From: Candidatus Angelobacter sp.
GTDB lineage: Bacteria; Acidobacteriota; Terriglobia; Terriglobales; Acidobacteriaceae
Assembly (NCBI GenBank): GCA_025462835.1
Contig: JAOAPH010000039.1
Span: 22,686-86,685, forward strand
Reading direction: 5' to 3'
Length of the DNA stretch: 64,000 bases
Part shown: one piece after another, positions 53,692 to 62,926 of the stretch
Layout: every line of letters starts with the position of its first letter
Position numbering within the stretch: the stretch's first letter is position 1
Made by a program: the position numbers and the translations under genes
Notes under the pieces: generated by a model
The model's input: only the letters and a program-made list of their open reading frames with translations
Databases searched by the model: none
Told to the model about the DNA's origin: nothing

Positions 53692-56349
53692 TTATTTCTT
53701 CAAATCCGCCGCCCAGTTGAGGATCACCGTCGGCGGCGGCGCCTTGGATTCGCCGATCAAGGTTCCGATCAAAAATCGCTGCCCGTCCGGCGACACGTCA
53801 TATTCGTGCAATATGGAATAGCGGTTATGCATATGGGTTTGGAATAAGGTTTTAGGCGTGCCAAATTCAAGCTCTGTGCCACTCTTCTTTAGGTCAACAG
53901 AGATCATCTTTCCACTGTCAGCTACAAAGAACAGTTCATGCCCATCACGCCGCCATACCGGTTGCGTGCCTCCGGTCGTGGAGACGCGCCTCTTGTCGAC
54001 ACCCACCTTGCCGTCCGCTGTAAAAGGCTGCACATATATCTCATAATTGCCGGATTCGTCCGAGCAGTACGCAAGCCAATGTCCATCCGGCGAGATCTGC
54101 GGTTCCCGTTCGTCAAATGCCGAATTCAACAGAGGATATTCTTTTTTCTCGCCGAAGAGCTGCAGCGCCCAGATGTCGAGCCGCGTCTTCACGCCACGTT
54201 GCGTGAAAAGAATAAATCGCCCATCCGGCGACCAACTGTGGGGGAATTTGACTCCATCCAGAAGCATCTCCGTCTCGCCCACGCCATTGGCCGCTTTTTG
54301 CGCGATACCTCTTCTTGGCGTGCCTTCAATGCTCGATTGGAAACCAACGTGGCTACCATCCGGAGACCAAAGCGGAAGCTGGCTGAACACAGACGTCAAA
54401 CGGATGCCGGTCTCGCGGGCCAGGTCGATCACCCAGATGTTGTTGTCACGCTTAATGACAAGCCGCTTCCCGTCCGGTGAGAGGTGCGGCTCCTGGCCGG
54501 TTGACACCTTCATCGGCGCTCCGACCGTGCCCACTTGTTTTCCTTCGCGGTCAAACCAGACCAGCTGATATTCGCTTTCCCAACTGCCCTGCCAAACCAA
54601 GATGCCGTTGTCTGAAATAGAAAAGCGCCGGGCGCCCCGGCCATCGCTTGTTGCACCGGTGATGACGGGAGTAGCCTCACCCCGCACCTGCAGACTACCC
54701 GTGTCGAATGGCTGTGCCATCAGCACTTGATTTCGCAGAAACAGCAGGAAGCCAGAAGCATAGGCCGCATTCGTGCTGTCAGTGAGAACCTGTTTGATCT
54801 CCGTGGAATCGAGCGACCCTATCCAAACCCCTCTTGGATTGGTGATATTTATCCTGAAAAGAAAATGTTTTCCGTCCGGCAGAAAATATGGAGCTGAATG
54901 GCCGAAATTTGCGAGCTTTGCTTCCAAGATAGTTGCCGGCTCGGGCTCGCCGCCCGTTGCCGGCACCTGAAATAACGCGCTGCCATAATCGGAACCAAAA
55001 ACAATCACTCCTTTATTGCTCCATGTCCCGCCGGTCATGCGGGCAGCGTCACATAGAACCTGTGGACTGCCGCCTCCGAGATCAATACGTTTGAGTTTCC
55101 CCTGTGAGCCGAATGCGACGGAGCGGCTGTCCGGCGACCAGAATGGTTCGAGCGGATCATCGGTACCGGGAAGCAGCTGGGCATCGAGCGAATCCATGCG
55201 CCGCACCCAAAGCTGCCATTTCCCGTCCGGTGAAACGGCGCTGAATGCCAACTTCTGTCCATCCGGGGAGATGATGACATTGTCCGGCTGGGCATCGTTG
55301 AACGCCAGATTCTGTGGAGGGACAAAAGCCAGCCGAATACTGCGAGCGTCTGATGATGTCCGGTTGAAGTACATCCAGCCCAGCGCCAATGCGATCAGCG
55401 CCAACGCTCCTGCGACGAACCAAGCACTACGTTCATGCCTCGCCTGCGGAGCTGGACTTATTGCGGCCTTGAGACTGCCTGATGAGCTGGTCGGCGTGGA
55501 CACCGCTTCCAGCGCAAACCCAAGATCGTGTGCCGAATGAAAACGATGCTCGGGCTTCTTCTCCAGACACCGCCGCATGATCTTTTCGAGCGCAGGTGAG
55601 ATCTTGGCATCGTCGTTATTTAATTCCGGGACATCGTCTTTCAAGATGGCGTTCATCAGCTCCACAGCTGAATCGCCTGCGAATGGTTTGCGTCCGGTCA
55701 GCATCTCGTAAAGCACCACGCCGAACGAGAAGATGTCGGAACGATGGTCCGCCGCTTGACCCCGCACTTGCTCCGGCGACATATATCCAACCGTTCCCAG
55801 TACCACGCCCGGATTCGTAACCGGCATCATCGTCGGTCCTTCCGAATCCGCGACGGCGGCCAGCGCCGATGGCTTCAACTTGGCCAAGCCGAAGTCGAGG
55901 ATTTTCACCCTCCCGTCCTTGGTAATAAACAGATTGGCTGGTTTGAGGTCACGGTGGACGATGCCCTTTTCGTGCGCGGCCTCCAACCCCGCCACAATCT
56001 GCCGCGCGTAGTCAGTCGCTTTTCGCGCTGGCAGCGCACCCGGGCTCAAGATCTCCACGAGTTCTTCGCCTTCGAGCAATTCAGCCACAATGTAGGGAGC
56101 ACGGTCATGCGTGCCGATGTCGTAGATGGTCAGGATGTTCGGATGATTGAGCGCAGAGGTAGCGCTGGCTTCCTGCTCGAATCGCATCAGGCGCTCCACA
56201 TCGGCGGCGAAAGTGGCGGGAAGGACCTTGATTGCGACTTCGCGGTTCAGTCGCGTGTCGCGGGCGCGGTAGACCTCGCCCATACCGCCCGCGCCAAGCG
56301 GCGCGATAATTTCGTACGGCCCGAGCTTCGTGCCAGTAGGGAGTGCCAT
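53692..56349 (-). CDS. Ser/Thr protein kinase with transmembrane helix and TolB/WD40-like propeller (paralog)
   Basis: An 885-residue paralog of the 50985-53645 kinase. The kinase domain begins [20 protein letters not shown] and has VAIKVLP, HRDLKPANLFITKDG, DFGLAKLKP and YMSPEQVRGQAAD. A membrane helix (SAWFVAGALALIALALGWMYF) is followed by SPDGK-type propeller blades (VIISPDGQKLAFSA, WSPDSRSVAFGS, LWSPDGSHVGFQSS). The two genes share N-terminal sequence, promoter and length and differ mostly in the propeller, so they likely arose by tandem duplication and respond to different signals. The gap between them is 46 bp. Confidence 0.95.
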   Translation of the reverse strand: MALPTGTKLGPYEIIAPLGAGGMGEVYRARDTRLNREVAIKVLPATFAADVERLMRFEQEASATSALNHPNILTIYDIGTHDRAPYIVAELLEGEELVEILSPGALPARKATDYARQIVAGLEAAHEKGIVHRDLKPANLFITKDGRVKILDFGLAKLKPSALAAVADSEGPTMMPVTNPGVVLGTVGYMSPEQVRGQAADHRSDIFSFGVVLYEMLTGRKPFAGDSAVELMNAILKDDVPELNNDDAKISPALEKIMRRCLEKKPEHRFHSAHDLGFALEAVSTPTSSSGSLKAAISPAPQARHERSAWFVAGALALIALALGWMYFNRTSSDARSIRLAFVPPQNLAFNDAQPDNVIISPDGQKLAFSAVSPDGKWQLWVRRMDSLDAQLLPGTDDPLEPFWSPDSRSVAFGSQGKLKRIDLGGGSPQVLCDAARMTGGTWSNKGVIVFGSDYGSALFQVPATGGEPEPATILEAKLANFGHSAPYFLPDGKHFLFRINITNPRGVWIGSLDSTEIKQVLTDSTNAAYASGFLLFLRNQVLMAQPFDTGSLQVRGEATPVITGATSDGRGARRFSISDNGILVWQGSWESEYQLVWFDREGKQVGTVGAPMKVSTGQEPHLSPDGKRLVIKRDNNIWVIDLARETGIRLTSVFSQLPLWSPDGSHVGFQSSIEGTPRRGIAQKAANGVGETEMLLDGVKFPHSWSPDGRFILFTQRGVKTRLDIWALQLFGEKKEYPLLNSAFDEREPQISPDGHWLAYCSDESGNYEIYVQPFTADGKVGVDKRRVSTTGGTQPVWRRDGHELFFVADSGKMISVDLKKSGTELEFGTPKTLFQTHMHNRYSILHEYDVSPDGQRFLIGTLIGESKAPPPTVILNWAADLKK

Positions 56350-56360
56350 GGGTGCGCGGC

Positions 56361-56366
56361 ATTATA
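56361..56366 (-). promoter_or_regulatory. -10 box of the second kinase gene
   Basis: TATAAT on the minus strand, 11 nt before the ATG at 56349, in a sequence copied from or shared with 53657-53662. Confidence 0.7.
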
Positions 56367-56437
56367 GCAAGGGAAAACCGCTAATGGAGACTTTCCCCGC
56401 GGCACTCAACCAGTCTTGCCATGCAGGTGCAAAAGCG

Positions 56438-58651
56438 TCAGTACCGAAATCTGTACCTTACTTGCACACTCACCCGGCGCGGATCATAGAAATGTGTTCC
56501 GCCGAATGTGTTGCTGTTGTCCAGCAGATAGCGATTGTCCGCCAGATTCAGCCCGGTCACTTGAGCCGACCAGCGTTCTCCGAAGGATTTTCCCATTGAG
56601 ATATCAAAGGTAGTGTGTGGCGGAAGATGGTCTGGGCCGTTACCATCCAAAAATCCCGAGCCGTATGAGACATTGCTCGACGCCCACGCGCGCCCCGGCA
56701 GATCTATCGTCAAGCCAGTGCTGAGCGTATCGCGCTGATCGTGGTCGAGGAAGAAGAACTCATCCGCGGGTGGAGAGAAATCCGTCAAGCCTCCGCTCAC
56801 CGCCCCCTTCGCCTGCGCATATTGGCGCGAATAGGCCAAGTGGATCTGCGCCCGCTTGAACAATCGCGGAGAGCGCAACGAGGCTTCCCATCCGCGAATA
56901 CGTGCGCGCTCCAGAGTCAGAGGAAAGAAAATATTCGAGTTCCCCAGGGCGTCGTGGTCGAAATAATTTCGTGCGTTGGTATGAAAGTGGCTGAGATCCA
57001 GACTCCAACCCGTCTTAAGGACGGGAATCGCGACGCCGAATTCATACTGCTCGTCGCGCTCGCCGCGCAGCGGCAGAAAATCAACTCCTTGCGCGAGAGC
57101 CAGATCCAGCAGCGGACCTGAAAGAGTCACCAGCGGAGGTGCCTGGTAATAACGTCCGTAGAAACCACGCAGCACCCAATGGATCCGCGGAATGTCGATG
57201 GCCGCTCCCACGCGCGGATCGGCCGAATTTTCCTGGATCAATCCAGAGAAGTGGGTCAACCGAACGCCGCCGTTCAGAGTCAGCCATGTTGTCACTTTGA
57301 ACTGATCTTCAGCGTAGAACACTTCGGTGTGCCCTGTGGTGATCTGCCGTTGTCGCAGATTCAGTCCGGAGCCATCAGTCGCGGTCAGCGCAAAAAGTTC
57401 ATTCTCATGTTCGCCAAAGGTCTGCAAACCTACACGGGCGTTGTGTCTTGCCGAGACCAGCGCCAAATTACCGACAACCCCAAAGTAATTCGAACCGCGA
57501 TCCTGTTCCGGAATCACAGGAAAGTCCGTCGCACCGCCGTCGTATGCCGCTCGATTGAAGTGATAAAAAGGCGACAGCGTGAACACCGCTCCTTTGCTCG
57601 CGGTATGCACCCATGAGAAATTCACCAACGCATCGCGTTCGTTGTCGACATCTCGAATTCCCGCGAGCTGATCATCAGGAGTGTTCGGGACCTGATAATG
57701 GTCGTTGCGTCCCGAGCCGACAAATCGCAGCTGATCGTTCGGCGTTTTGTTGAAGATGAGCGAAAGGAATCCGCCGCCACCGCTGTTCGCAGCGTGGATA
57801 ACATCCGCAGTCGGTGTCTCCAGCCCTAGATCCGTCCTGTTTCCATTCACGCTGGCATAGTAGGCGAAGCGTTGCGTATGGTCGCCGAAGCTCAACTGGT
57901 CGTTCGTGGTGTTGAAACTGCCGTAGTTGATCACCGCTTCGGCTTCGCGATTGCGCTCGAATCCCGAGCGCGTCACCACATTGAATACTCCGTAGGTCCG
58001 GTCGCCATACTGCGCGGAATATCCGCCGCGCTGGATCTCGATGTAGTCGATGTCCTTGGGATCGAATTGCGGGCCCACGTTGCTGGCGATATTCGTATTC
58101 GGAACGGGGACACCATCCAGCAGCCAGCTGACCTGGTGTCCTCCGCGGATGTGAAGCTGATCGTGCACTACCACTGCGCTCGGAACATAATTTGTGATCA
58201 TGTTCAGGCTGTTCGTGCTGTCCGCGCCGGGTGTGGTGGCGATCTGCTCGCGGCTGAGAGTGGTCGATGTCGTCGATGACTGCGGATCGATGGCCGGTAT
58301 CGCCGCCGAAACCTCAACCTTCTCATTCACGGACGCGAGCGGTAACTGGAAATGCAGCGTCATGAGACTTCCGGAAGCAAGGGAGACAGTTTGCTGTTGC
58401 GTTGCGAATCCGTTGCCGCTGGCCGAGACGCGATATTGTCCCAACGGAACAGAAGTGAACAGGAATTCGCCATCCTGATTCGTGTGCGTTGTCTGCTTCC
58501 AATCGGAAGTCACCGCGGCAATAGAGACTTCAGCTCCGGCAAGCGGCCGATGTTGCGGATCGTGAATGATTCCGCGCACCGAGCCAAAAATGGTAGCCGA
58601 TGCGGATACAGAACAAAGCAATAGCGCGACTATTAGTCCCTTGAGTTTCAA
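56438..58651 (-). CDS. TonB-dependent outer-membrane receptor with carboxypeptidase-regulatory domain
   Basis: A 737-residue receptor using TTG at 58651, which has GGAGG 5 nt upstream and gives a signal peptide (MKLKGLIVALLLCSVSASA); the TTG at 58663 would start inside the SD. The N-terminal domain (GSVRGIIHDPQHRPLAGAEV, residues about 25-105) is a carboxypeptidase-regulatory-like fold. The plug (HIRGGHQVSWLLDGVPVPNT) and a long barrel ending in an aromatic strand (VSVQVRYRFRY) follow. It imports a large substrate energised by TonB. The Cys/His/Met-rich protein encoded just upstream suggests copper or another metal, but the ligand is unproven. Confidence 0.92.
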   Translation of the reverse strand: MKLKGLIVALLLCSVSASATIFGSVRGIIHDPQHRPLAGAEVSIAAVTSDWKQTTHTNQDGEFLFTSVPLGQYRVSASGNGFATQQQTVSLASGSLMTLHFQLPLASVNEKVEVSAAIPAIDPQSSTTSTTLSREQIATTPGADSTNSLNMITNYVPSAVVVHDQLHIRGGHQVSWLLDGVPVPNTNIASNVGPQFDPKDIDYIEIQRGGYSAQYGDRTYGVFNVVTRSGFERNREAEAVINYGSFNTTNDQLSFGDHTQRFAYYASVNGNRTDLGLETPTADVIHAANSGGGGFLSLIFNKTPNDQLRFVGSGRNDHYQVPNTPDDQLAGIRDVDNERDALVNFSWVHTASKGAVFTLSPFYHFNRAAYDGGATDFPVIPEQDRGSNYFGVVGNLALVSARHNARVGLQTFGEHENELFALTATDGSGLNLRQRQITTGHTEVFYAEDQFKVTTWLTLNGGVRLTHFSGLIQENSADPRVGAAIDIPRIHWVLRGFYGRYYQAPPLVTLSGPLLDLALAQGVDFLPLRGERDEQYEFGVAIPVLKTGWSLDLSHFHTNARNYFDHDALGNSNIFFPLTLERARIRGWEASLRSPRLFKRAQIHLAYSRQYAQAKGAVSGGLTDFSPPADEFFFLDHDQRDTLSTGLTIDLPGRAWASSNVSYGSGFLDGNGPDHLPPHTTFDISMGKSFGERWSAQVTGLNLADNRYLLDNSNTFGGTHFYDPRRVSVQVRYRFRY

Positions 58652-58692
58652 ACTTTCCTCCAAGAAAGCAAGCAGGGCTGAACGGAACTCTG

Positions 58693-58728
58693 GTTCTCAG
58701 GTTCTCTGATTCCCAGGTTCTCTGGGTC
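58693..58728 (-). repeat. short GGTTCTC tandem array before the receptor gene
   Basis: Four spaced copies of GGTTCTC or close variants, one inside a CCCAG/CTGGG hairpin (58712-58726). Function unknown; it lies in the leader of the TonB receptor gene. Confidence 0.5.
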
Positions 58729-58755
58729 CACGTTCAGCGATTGGGAAAACTTTTC

Positions 58756-59253
58756 TTAGCTTTGGCTTTGGAGGAGTGCAGGAGGGCCACGTTCGGAGTG
58801 CTTACGCGAGTTAAGGCGGGCGATAACGACCGGGTTGCGGAAATCCGCAACCGAATTAACCGACGGCAGAATCTCTTGGCGAGAAGCCGTGGGCAGAGGC
58901 GCAATAACTCCGCTGACCATCGACATTGCGCATCGGCAATTCAGTTCCACTTTCGAGATCGCCGGGCGGGAATAGTCGTGCTGATGAACCTGCGCAGAGA
59001 TAGATTCCGGAGCGCTCTCCGCGTCCATTTTCATCCCGACGCAATGCTGGTGCTTCGCCTCTTTCGGCGCGGCGACATTCACCGCACGCACGCAGCACTC
59101 GGGAAGTGCGGGCGCAGACCACGCCGGAACCACCGCCACAATCAGCAGCAGCAACACCATCGAGATCGAACAAGTACGGGTGCCCCAGATGTGAGCTTGC
59201 CGTGAGCGAAGTCGGACGGGCGAAGCTAACGTGGGGATTTCATTCCGGCGCAT
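58756..59253 (-). CDS. Cys/His/Met-rich exported protein, putative metal binder
   Basis: A 165-residue frame with a hydrophobic export segment (ISMVLLLLIVAVVPAWSAPA) and, behind it, residues suited to metal binding: PECCVRAVNV, KHQHCVGMKMDAES, HQHDYS and CRCAMSMVS. The start is uncertain: ATG at 59253 reads through a degenerate copy of a dispersed repeat (about 59190-59220), whereas ATG at 59160 starts within the hydrophobic segment. It precedes the TonB receptor by about 100 bp on the same strand and may be its periplasmic or outer-membrane partner in copper handling (inference). No family is recognised. Confidence 0.6.
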   Translation of the reverse strand: MRRNEIPTLASPVRLRSRQAHIWGTRTCSISMVLLLLIVAVVPAWSAPALPECCVRAVNVAAPKEAKHQHCVGMKMDAESAPESISAQVHQHDYSRPAISKVELNCRCAMSMVSGVIAPLPTASRQEILPSVNSVADFRNPVVIARLNSRKHSERGPPALLQSQS

Positions 59254-59362
59254 AGCTTCTTACGATTCTACGCCGAAACAAATGCCCCGGAGTAGTCGAC
59301 ACGCTTGAACTCTAACGTGTCACCGCACTGCACATCACGCGGCGGAATAATGTTGTTTTGCA

Positions 59363-59382
59363 GGGCACGGCTCCAGTCGTGC
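59363..59382 (+). repeat. hairpin A copy
   Basis: GGCACGGCTCCAGTCGTGC with one G-T pair; no hairpin B follows at the usual distance, but a decayed A (GGGCACGGCTTTACC) lies at 59410-59424. Confidence 0.7.
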
Positions 59383-59460
59383 TGAAAGGCAAATCCGTGC
59401 TTCAAGGTGGGGCACGGCTTTACCAGGTGGAAAACGAATTTGAATGGTGTTGCTTTGACA

Positions 59461-59520
59461 GGGCACGACTTCAGTCGTGCCGCAAGCCGTTGAGAATAGA
59501 ACGGGCTTTAGCCCCTGAGG
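59461..59520 (+). repeat. two-hairpin module with compensated arms
   Basis: Hairpin A here is GGCACGACTTCAGTCGTGCC (59462-59481); compared with the common form both arms changed (GG to GA, CC to TC) and pairing is kept. Hairpin B GGGCTTTAGCCCCTGAGG follows at 59503-59520, 42 bp from the start of A. Confidence 0.85.
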
Positions 59521-59584
59521 TACGATCCTTGTGCAGACGAAGCCACTTCAAAGTCCTCGCGAGTCTGAAAAACCCGTGTAGTCA

Positions 59585-59605
59585 GGGCACGGCTCCAGCC
59601 GTGCC
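59585..59605 (+). repeat. hairpin A copy
   Basis: GGGCACGGCTCCAGCCGTGCC, perfect 9-bp arms around TC/CC; no hairpin B directly after it. Confidence 0.8.
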
Positions 59606-59630
59606 GAATGGCTTAAACACCGACGTATCA

Positions 59631-59684
59631 GGGCACGGCTTCAGCCGTGCCGCAAGGCGCTTCAACACGGGGGCTTTTAGCCCC
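59631..59684 (+). repeat. two-hairpin module
   Basis: Hairpin A GGGCACGGCTTCAGCCGTGC plus C (59631-59651) and hairpin B GGGGGCTTTTAGCCCC (59669-59684) about 39 bp apart. Confidence 0.85.
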
Positions 59685-59802
59685 GGAAGCTTAACGCGCC
59701 AGAGGCGCATAATGTCTATAGACCACGCTAAAACCTAAGAATCAAGCCCCAGCGGGGCGATACCGGATGCAAACGCTTTGAATCCAATCCGCCGCTTTGT
59801 CA

Positions 59803-59854
59803 GGGCACGGCTTCAGCCGTGCCGAAAGACATTTTCCAAAGAGGGCTTTAGCCC
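59803..59854 (+). repeat. two-hairpin module
   Basis: Hairpin A GGCACGGCTTCAGCCGTGCC (59804-59823) and hairpin B GGGCTTTAGCCC (59843-59854), 40 bp apart. Confidence 0.85.
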
Positions 59855-60178
59855 GCGCAGCCCGAGGGAGATCAGGCTGCGTCGCGCTGCATGGTAGTGA
59901 AGGCTTGACGGTGCGGGGGAGGGATAACACCGTCCGCGGGTCGCAGACCCGCTTTCACTACGACGCTCATGATCGAAGATGCCCGCCATTCTCGACGGTG
60001 CTCATGCATCCTGGATCCGGTACAGACGACTGTATTGCAGCGCGACGCATAACCGTGATGTCACAATTCTAGGCCTGTTGAGAGTTGCCGATGTGGTAAG
60101 TGCAGAGCATATTTTGTCGTAAGCCGAAGGAACTAAGCATCTCAACTAACGAGTAAATCCGAGATTAGGAAGCGCGAC

Positions 60179-60439
60179 ATGAGAGAACTAAGCAAGGCGT
60201 TTCTTGCAATTGGGATTGCGCTGTTTGCGGTTGCAGCTTTCGGCCCAACTTTCTTGGCGTGGCTCTATCACAGTCGTTTGACCTCGCGTGACTGGATGGC
60301 TTGGATGGCTATCGGCATTGGGCTCGAATGGAAATGGTGGATGCTGGCCAGCATCCTTTGCGTTACGTTCAGCCTTGCGCTCCGCATATATCTACGAGGC
60401 AAGCCGCGTCGCCGCATTCGGCAACCACCCAGAGCCTGA
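60179..60439 (+). CDS. small two-helix membrane protein
   Basis: An 86-residue frame with AGGAAG 4 nt before the ATG. Two hydrophobic segments (AFLAIGIALFAVAAFGPTFLAWLY and WWMLASILCVTFSLALRIYL) are joined by a short loop, and the tail is basic (KPRRRIRQPPRA). No family recognised; it stands alone after the repeat field. Coding is supported by the SD and the regular hydrophobic pattern only. Confidence 0.5.
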   Translation: MRELSKAFLAIGIALFAVAAFGPTFLAWLYHSRLTSRDWMAWMAIGIGLEWKWWMLASILCVTFSLALRIYLRGKPRRRIRQPPRA

Positions 60440-60808
60440 AAATTTCCGAGGCAGACCTGCAATAAACAGCTAAATGCTAAATGCTATGTGCTGACTCCCT
60501 CCCCTCTCCTGTGCTAGGATTGCCGCCCTTGCCGCCGGGGGGTGAGTTGAATCTTTCCCGGCGCAGCGGTATGTTGATTGTTTCTGAAGTAGGGCGACCA
60601 TGCCAATGGGTGCCAAGACGATGAGGACGCCATCCGCGCCTCTCGTGTGTCCCGCAGTGCCGAGATGTTCAAGCCCGGTGAATCCGGGCACTGATCGAGC
60701 GCGGCCATGCGCCGCGCATCCACACCGCAATCGAATCTCCTGCACCAACACTCGCCGCCCTCGCCCAAGTTCCCAATACATCATCACGAGACAAAGAAGG
60801 AGCATTCC
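60440..60808. other. gene-free stretch before the EF-G2-type gene
   Basis: Contains a short direct repeat, GCTAAATGCTAAATGCTA, at about 60471-60488 and a hairpin GCCCGG/CCGGGC (60673-60689) without a T tract. No gene is supported; open frames here lack initiation signals. Confidence 0.55.
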
Positions 60809-62923
60809 GTGAAAATTTACGAGAGCCCTAATATCCGCAACATTGCTGTCGTCGGCCATGCGCACGCAGGAAAGACCTCGCTCGTTTCCGCAATGCTGTT
60901 CACCGCGGGCTCCACTCCGCGACTCGGCCGCGTGGACGACGGCAGCGCTGTCACTGACTACGACGAAGAATCGGTCGCGCGACAAATGACTCTCAGCACC
61001 AACGTCGCCTTCGCCGAATGGACGAAGGGCAATGACAAAGTAAAAATCAACGTCCTCGACACGCCCGGATTCAACATGTTCGTCCACGAAGCCAAAGCGG
61101 CGATGATCCCTGCGGAATCGGTCGTCGTCGTTGTCGACGGTGTCTCCGGCGTTGAAGTCATCACCGAGCGCACCTGGGGCTATGCGGAAGAATTCGAATT
61201 GCCGCGCATCATCATCGCCAGCCGCATGGATCGCGATCGTGCCGACGCCACTCGCACTCTCGAATCGCTCATCGCCGCCTTCGGACGCCAAGTCATTCCC
61301 ATCCAACTTCCCATCGGCGCGGAAAAAGGTTTGACCGGAGTCGTCGATCTGCTGCGCATGAAGGCTTGCAGCTACGAACTCGGCGGCAACGGCAAAGGCA
61401 ATGAAGTCCCGATCCCCGCCAACCTCGCCGACGCCGCAAAAAAAGGACACGAAGCCATCGTCGAACTCGTCGCTGAGGGCAACGACGAACTCATGCAGGA
61501 GTTCTTCGACACCGGCACCATCCCCGACGACCACCTCGTCGCTGGACTTCGCGCCGCTATCGTCGAGCACAAGATTTTTCCCGTGCTCTTCACTTCCGGA
61601 CTCGGCAATCTCGGCGTCGATCAACTGTTGAATTTCATCGCCGAATTCGCGCCCGCACCCGTCGAGCGTCCTCCGGTGAAGGACACGCCGCTCGCGCCCG
61701 GAGAGCCGGCCGAGCATCACGTTTCCGACGCCGAATCGCTCACCATGCAGGTCTTCAAAACCATCTCCGATCCGTTCGCCGGACACATCTCATTCTTCAA
61801 AGTCTTTTCCGGCTCGGTGAAGAACGACGCAGCCATACAAAACTACACGCGCAGCGGCCCGGAAAAATTCGCGCATCTTTCCATCATGCAGGGCAAGAAC
61901 GCCATCCCCGTCACCGAACTGCACGCCGGCGACATCGGCGCCATCGCAAAATTAAAGAACACACTCACCGGCGACACCCTCGGTGACAAAGCCCATCCCG
62001 TCGCTTATCCCACAATTTCGCTCCCTGAACCCGCGATCACCTTTGCCATCGAACCCAAGACCCGCGCCGACGAAGACAAGCTCGCCAACGGACTGCACAA
62101 GCTGATGGAAGAAGACCAGATGGTGCGTTTCTTCCGCGACGCCCAGACCAAAGAATTCCTCATCGCCGGCACCGGACAGCAACACATTGAAGTCATCGTC
62201 TCCAAACTGAAGAAGCGCTACAACACTGAGGTCATCCTCAAAGCGCCGAAGGTTCCGTATCGCGAAACCATTCGCGGCAAGGCTGACGTGCAAGGCCGCC
62301 ACAAAAAGCAATCCGGCGGACACGGCCAGTACGGCGATTGCAAGATCAAGATGGAACCGCTGCCGCGCGGCGGACAATTCGAATTCGTCAATGACATCTT
62401 CGGCGGCGCCATTCCCAAGAACTACATTCCCGCCGTGGAGAAGGGGATCATCGAAGCCGCCGAGCGCGGATTCCTCGCCGGATTTCCCGTCGTCGATTTC
62501 CGCGTCATCCTCTATGACGGCTCGTATCACGACGTCGATTCCAACGAACTCTCATTCAAGACCGCCGGACGCATCGCCTTCCGCAAAGCCATGGAGCAGG
62601 CCAAGCCGACACTGCTCGAACCCGTGATGCACGTTGAGATCACCGTTCCTGAAGAGTTCGCCGGCGCCATCATGGGCGACCTCAACTCGCGTCGCGGCCG
62701 CATTCAGGGCATGGACAACAAGGGACACAACACCATCGTCAAGGCCGAAGTCCCGATGTCAGAGATGCTCACTTACGGCGTCGAACTCACGTCGATGACG
62801 CAGGGCCGCGGAACTTTCCACATGGAGATGGCGCATTACGACATCGTCCCTATCGCGATCCAGGAAAAGATCGTGGCCACAGCGAAAGCCGAACGCGGTG
62901 AACTGGTGGAGGTGGAAGACTAG
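60809..62923 (+). CDS. EF-G-type translational GTPase, EF-G2 subgroup
   Basis: From GTG at 60809 (AAGGAG 6 nt upstream) the protein has 704 residues; a longer frame back to 60707 lacks support. The G domain has GHAHAGKTSLVSAML (P loop), NVLDTPGFNMFVHE and the later ASRMDRDRAD (in place of NKxD). Domains II to V follow, including FRDAQTKEFLIAGTGQQHIE and the C-terminal RRGRIQGMDNKGHNTIVKAE. The usual EF-G switch I RGITI is replaced by ARQMTLSTN, as in the EF-G2 group, whose role is less clear than canonical FusA. A classical fusA is expected elsewhere. Confidence 0.92.
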   Translation: MKIYESPNIRNIAVVGHAHAGKTSLVSAMLFTAGSTPRLGRVDDGSAVTDYDEESVARQMTLSTNVAFAEWTKGNDKVKINVLDTPGFNMFVHEAKAAMIPAESVVVVVDGVSGVEVITERTWGYAEEFELPRIIIASRMDRDRADATRTLESLIAAFGRQVIPIQLPIGAEKGLTGVVDLLRMKACSYELGGNGKGNEVPIPANLADAAKKGHEAIVELVAEGNDELMQEFFDTGTIPDDHLVAGLRAAIVEHKIFPVLFTSGLGNLGVDQLLNFIAEFAPAPVERPPVKDTPLAPGEPAEHHVSDAESLTMQVFKTISDPFAGHISFFKVFSGSVKNDAAIQNYTRSGPEKFAHLSIMQGKNAIPVTELHAGDIGAIAKLKNTLTGDTLGDKAHPVAYPTISLPEPAITFAIEPKTRADEDKLANGLHKLMEEDQMVRFFRDAQTKEFLIAGTGQQHIEVIVSKLKKRYNTEVILKAPKVPYRETIRGKADVQGRHKKQSGGHGQYGDCKIKMEPLPRGGQFEFVNDIFGGAIPKNYIPAVEKGIIEAAERGFLAGFPVVDFRVILYDGSYHDVDSNELSFKTAGRIAFRKAMEQAKPTLLEPVMHVEITVPEEFAGAIMGDLNSRRGRIQGMDNKGHNTIVKAEVPMSEMLTYGVELTSMTQGRGTFHMEMAHYDIVPIAIQEKIVATAKAERGELVEVED

Positions 62924-62926
62924 CTT

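Larger units (their letters stand above)
59254..60178. other. 925-bp intergenic field rich in hairpin repeats
   Basis: No convincing gene. It holds at least five copies of hairpin A and three of hairpin B (59363-59854), mostly in A-then-B order about 40 bp apart, with unrelated linker sequence. The rest (59855-60178) shows nothing clear. Confidence 0.75.

Noticed and set aside
60673..60689. A terminator at the GCCCGG/CCGGGC hairpin
   Set aside because: No T tract follows on either strand.
60470..61786. A 438-codon minus-strand ORF opposite the EF-G2-type gene
   Set aside because: It is the antisense shadow of a high-GC coding region, with repetitive acidic composition and no start signal.
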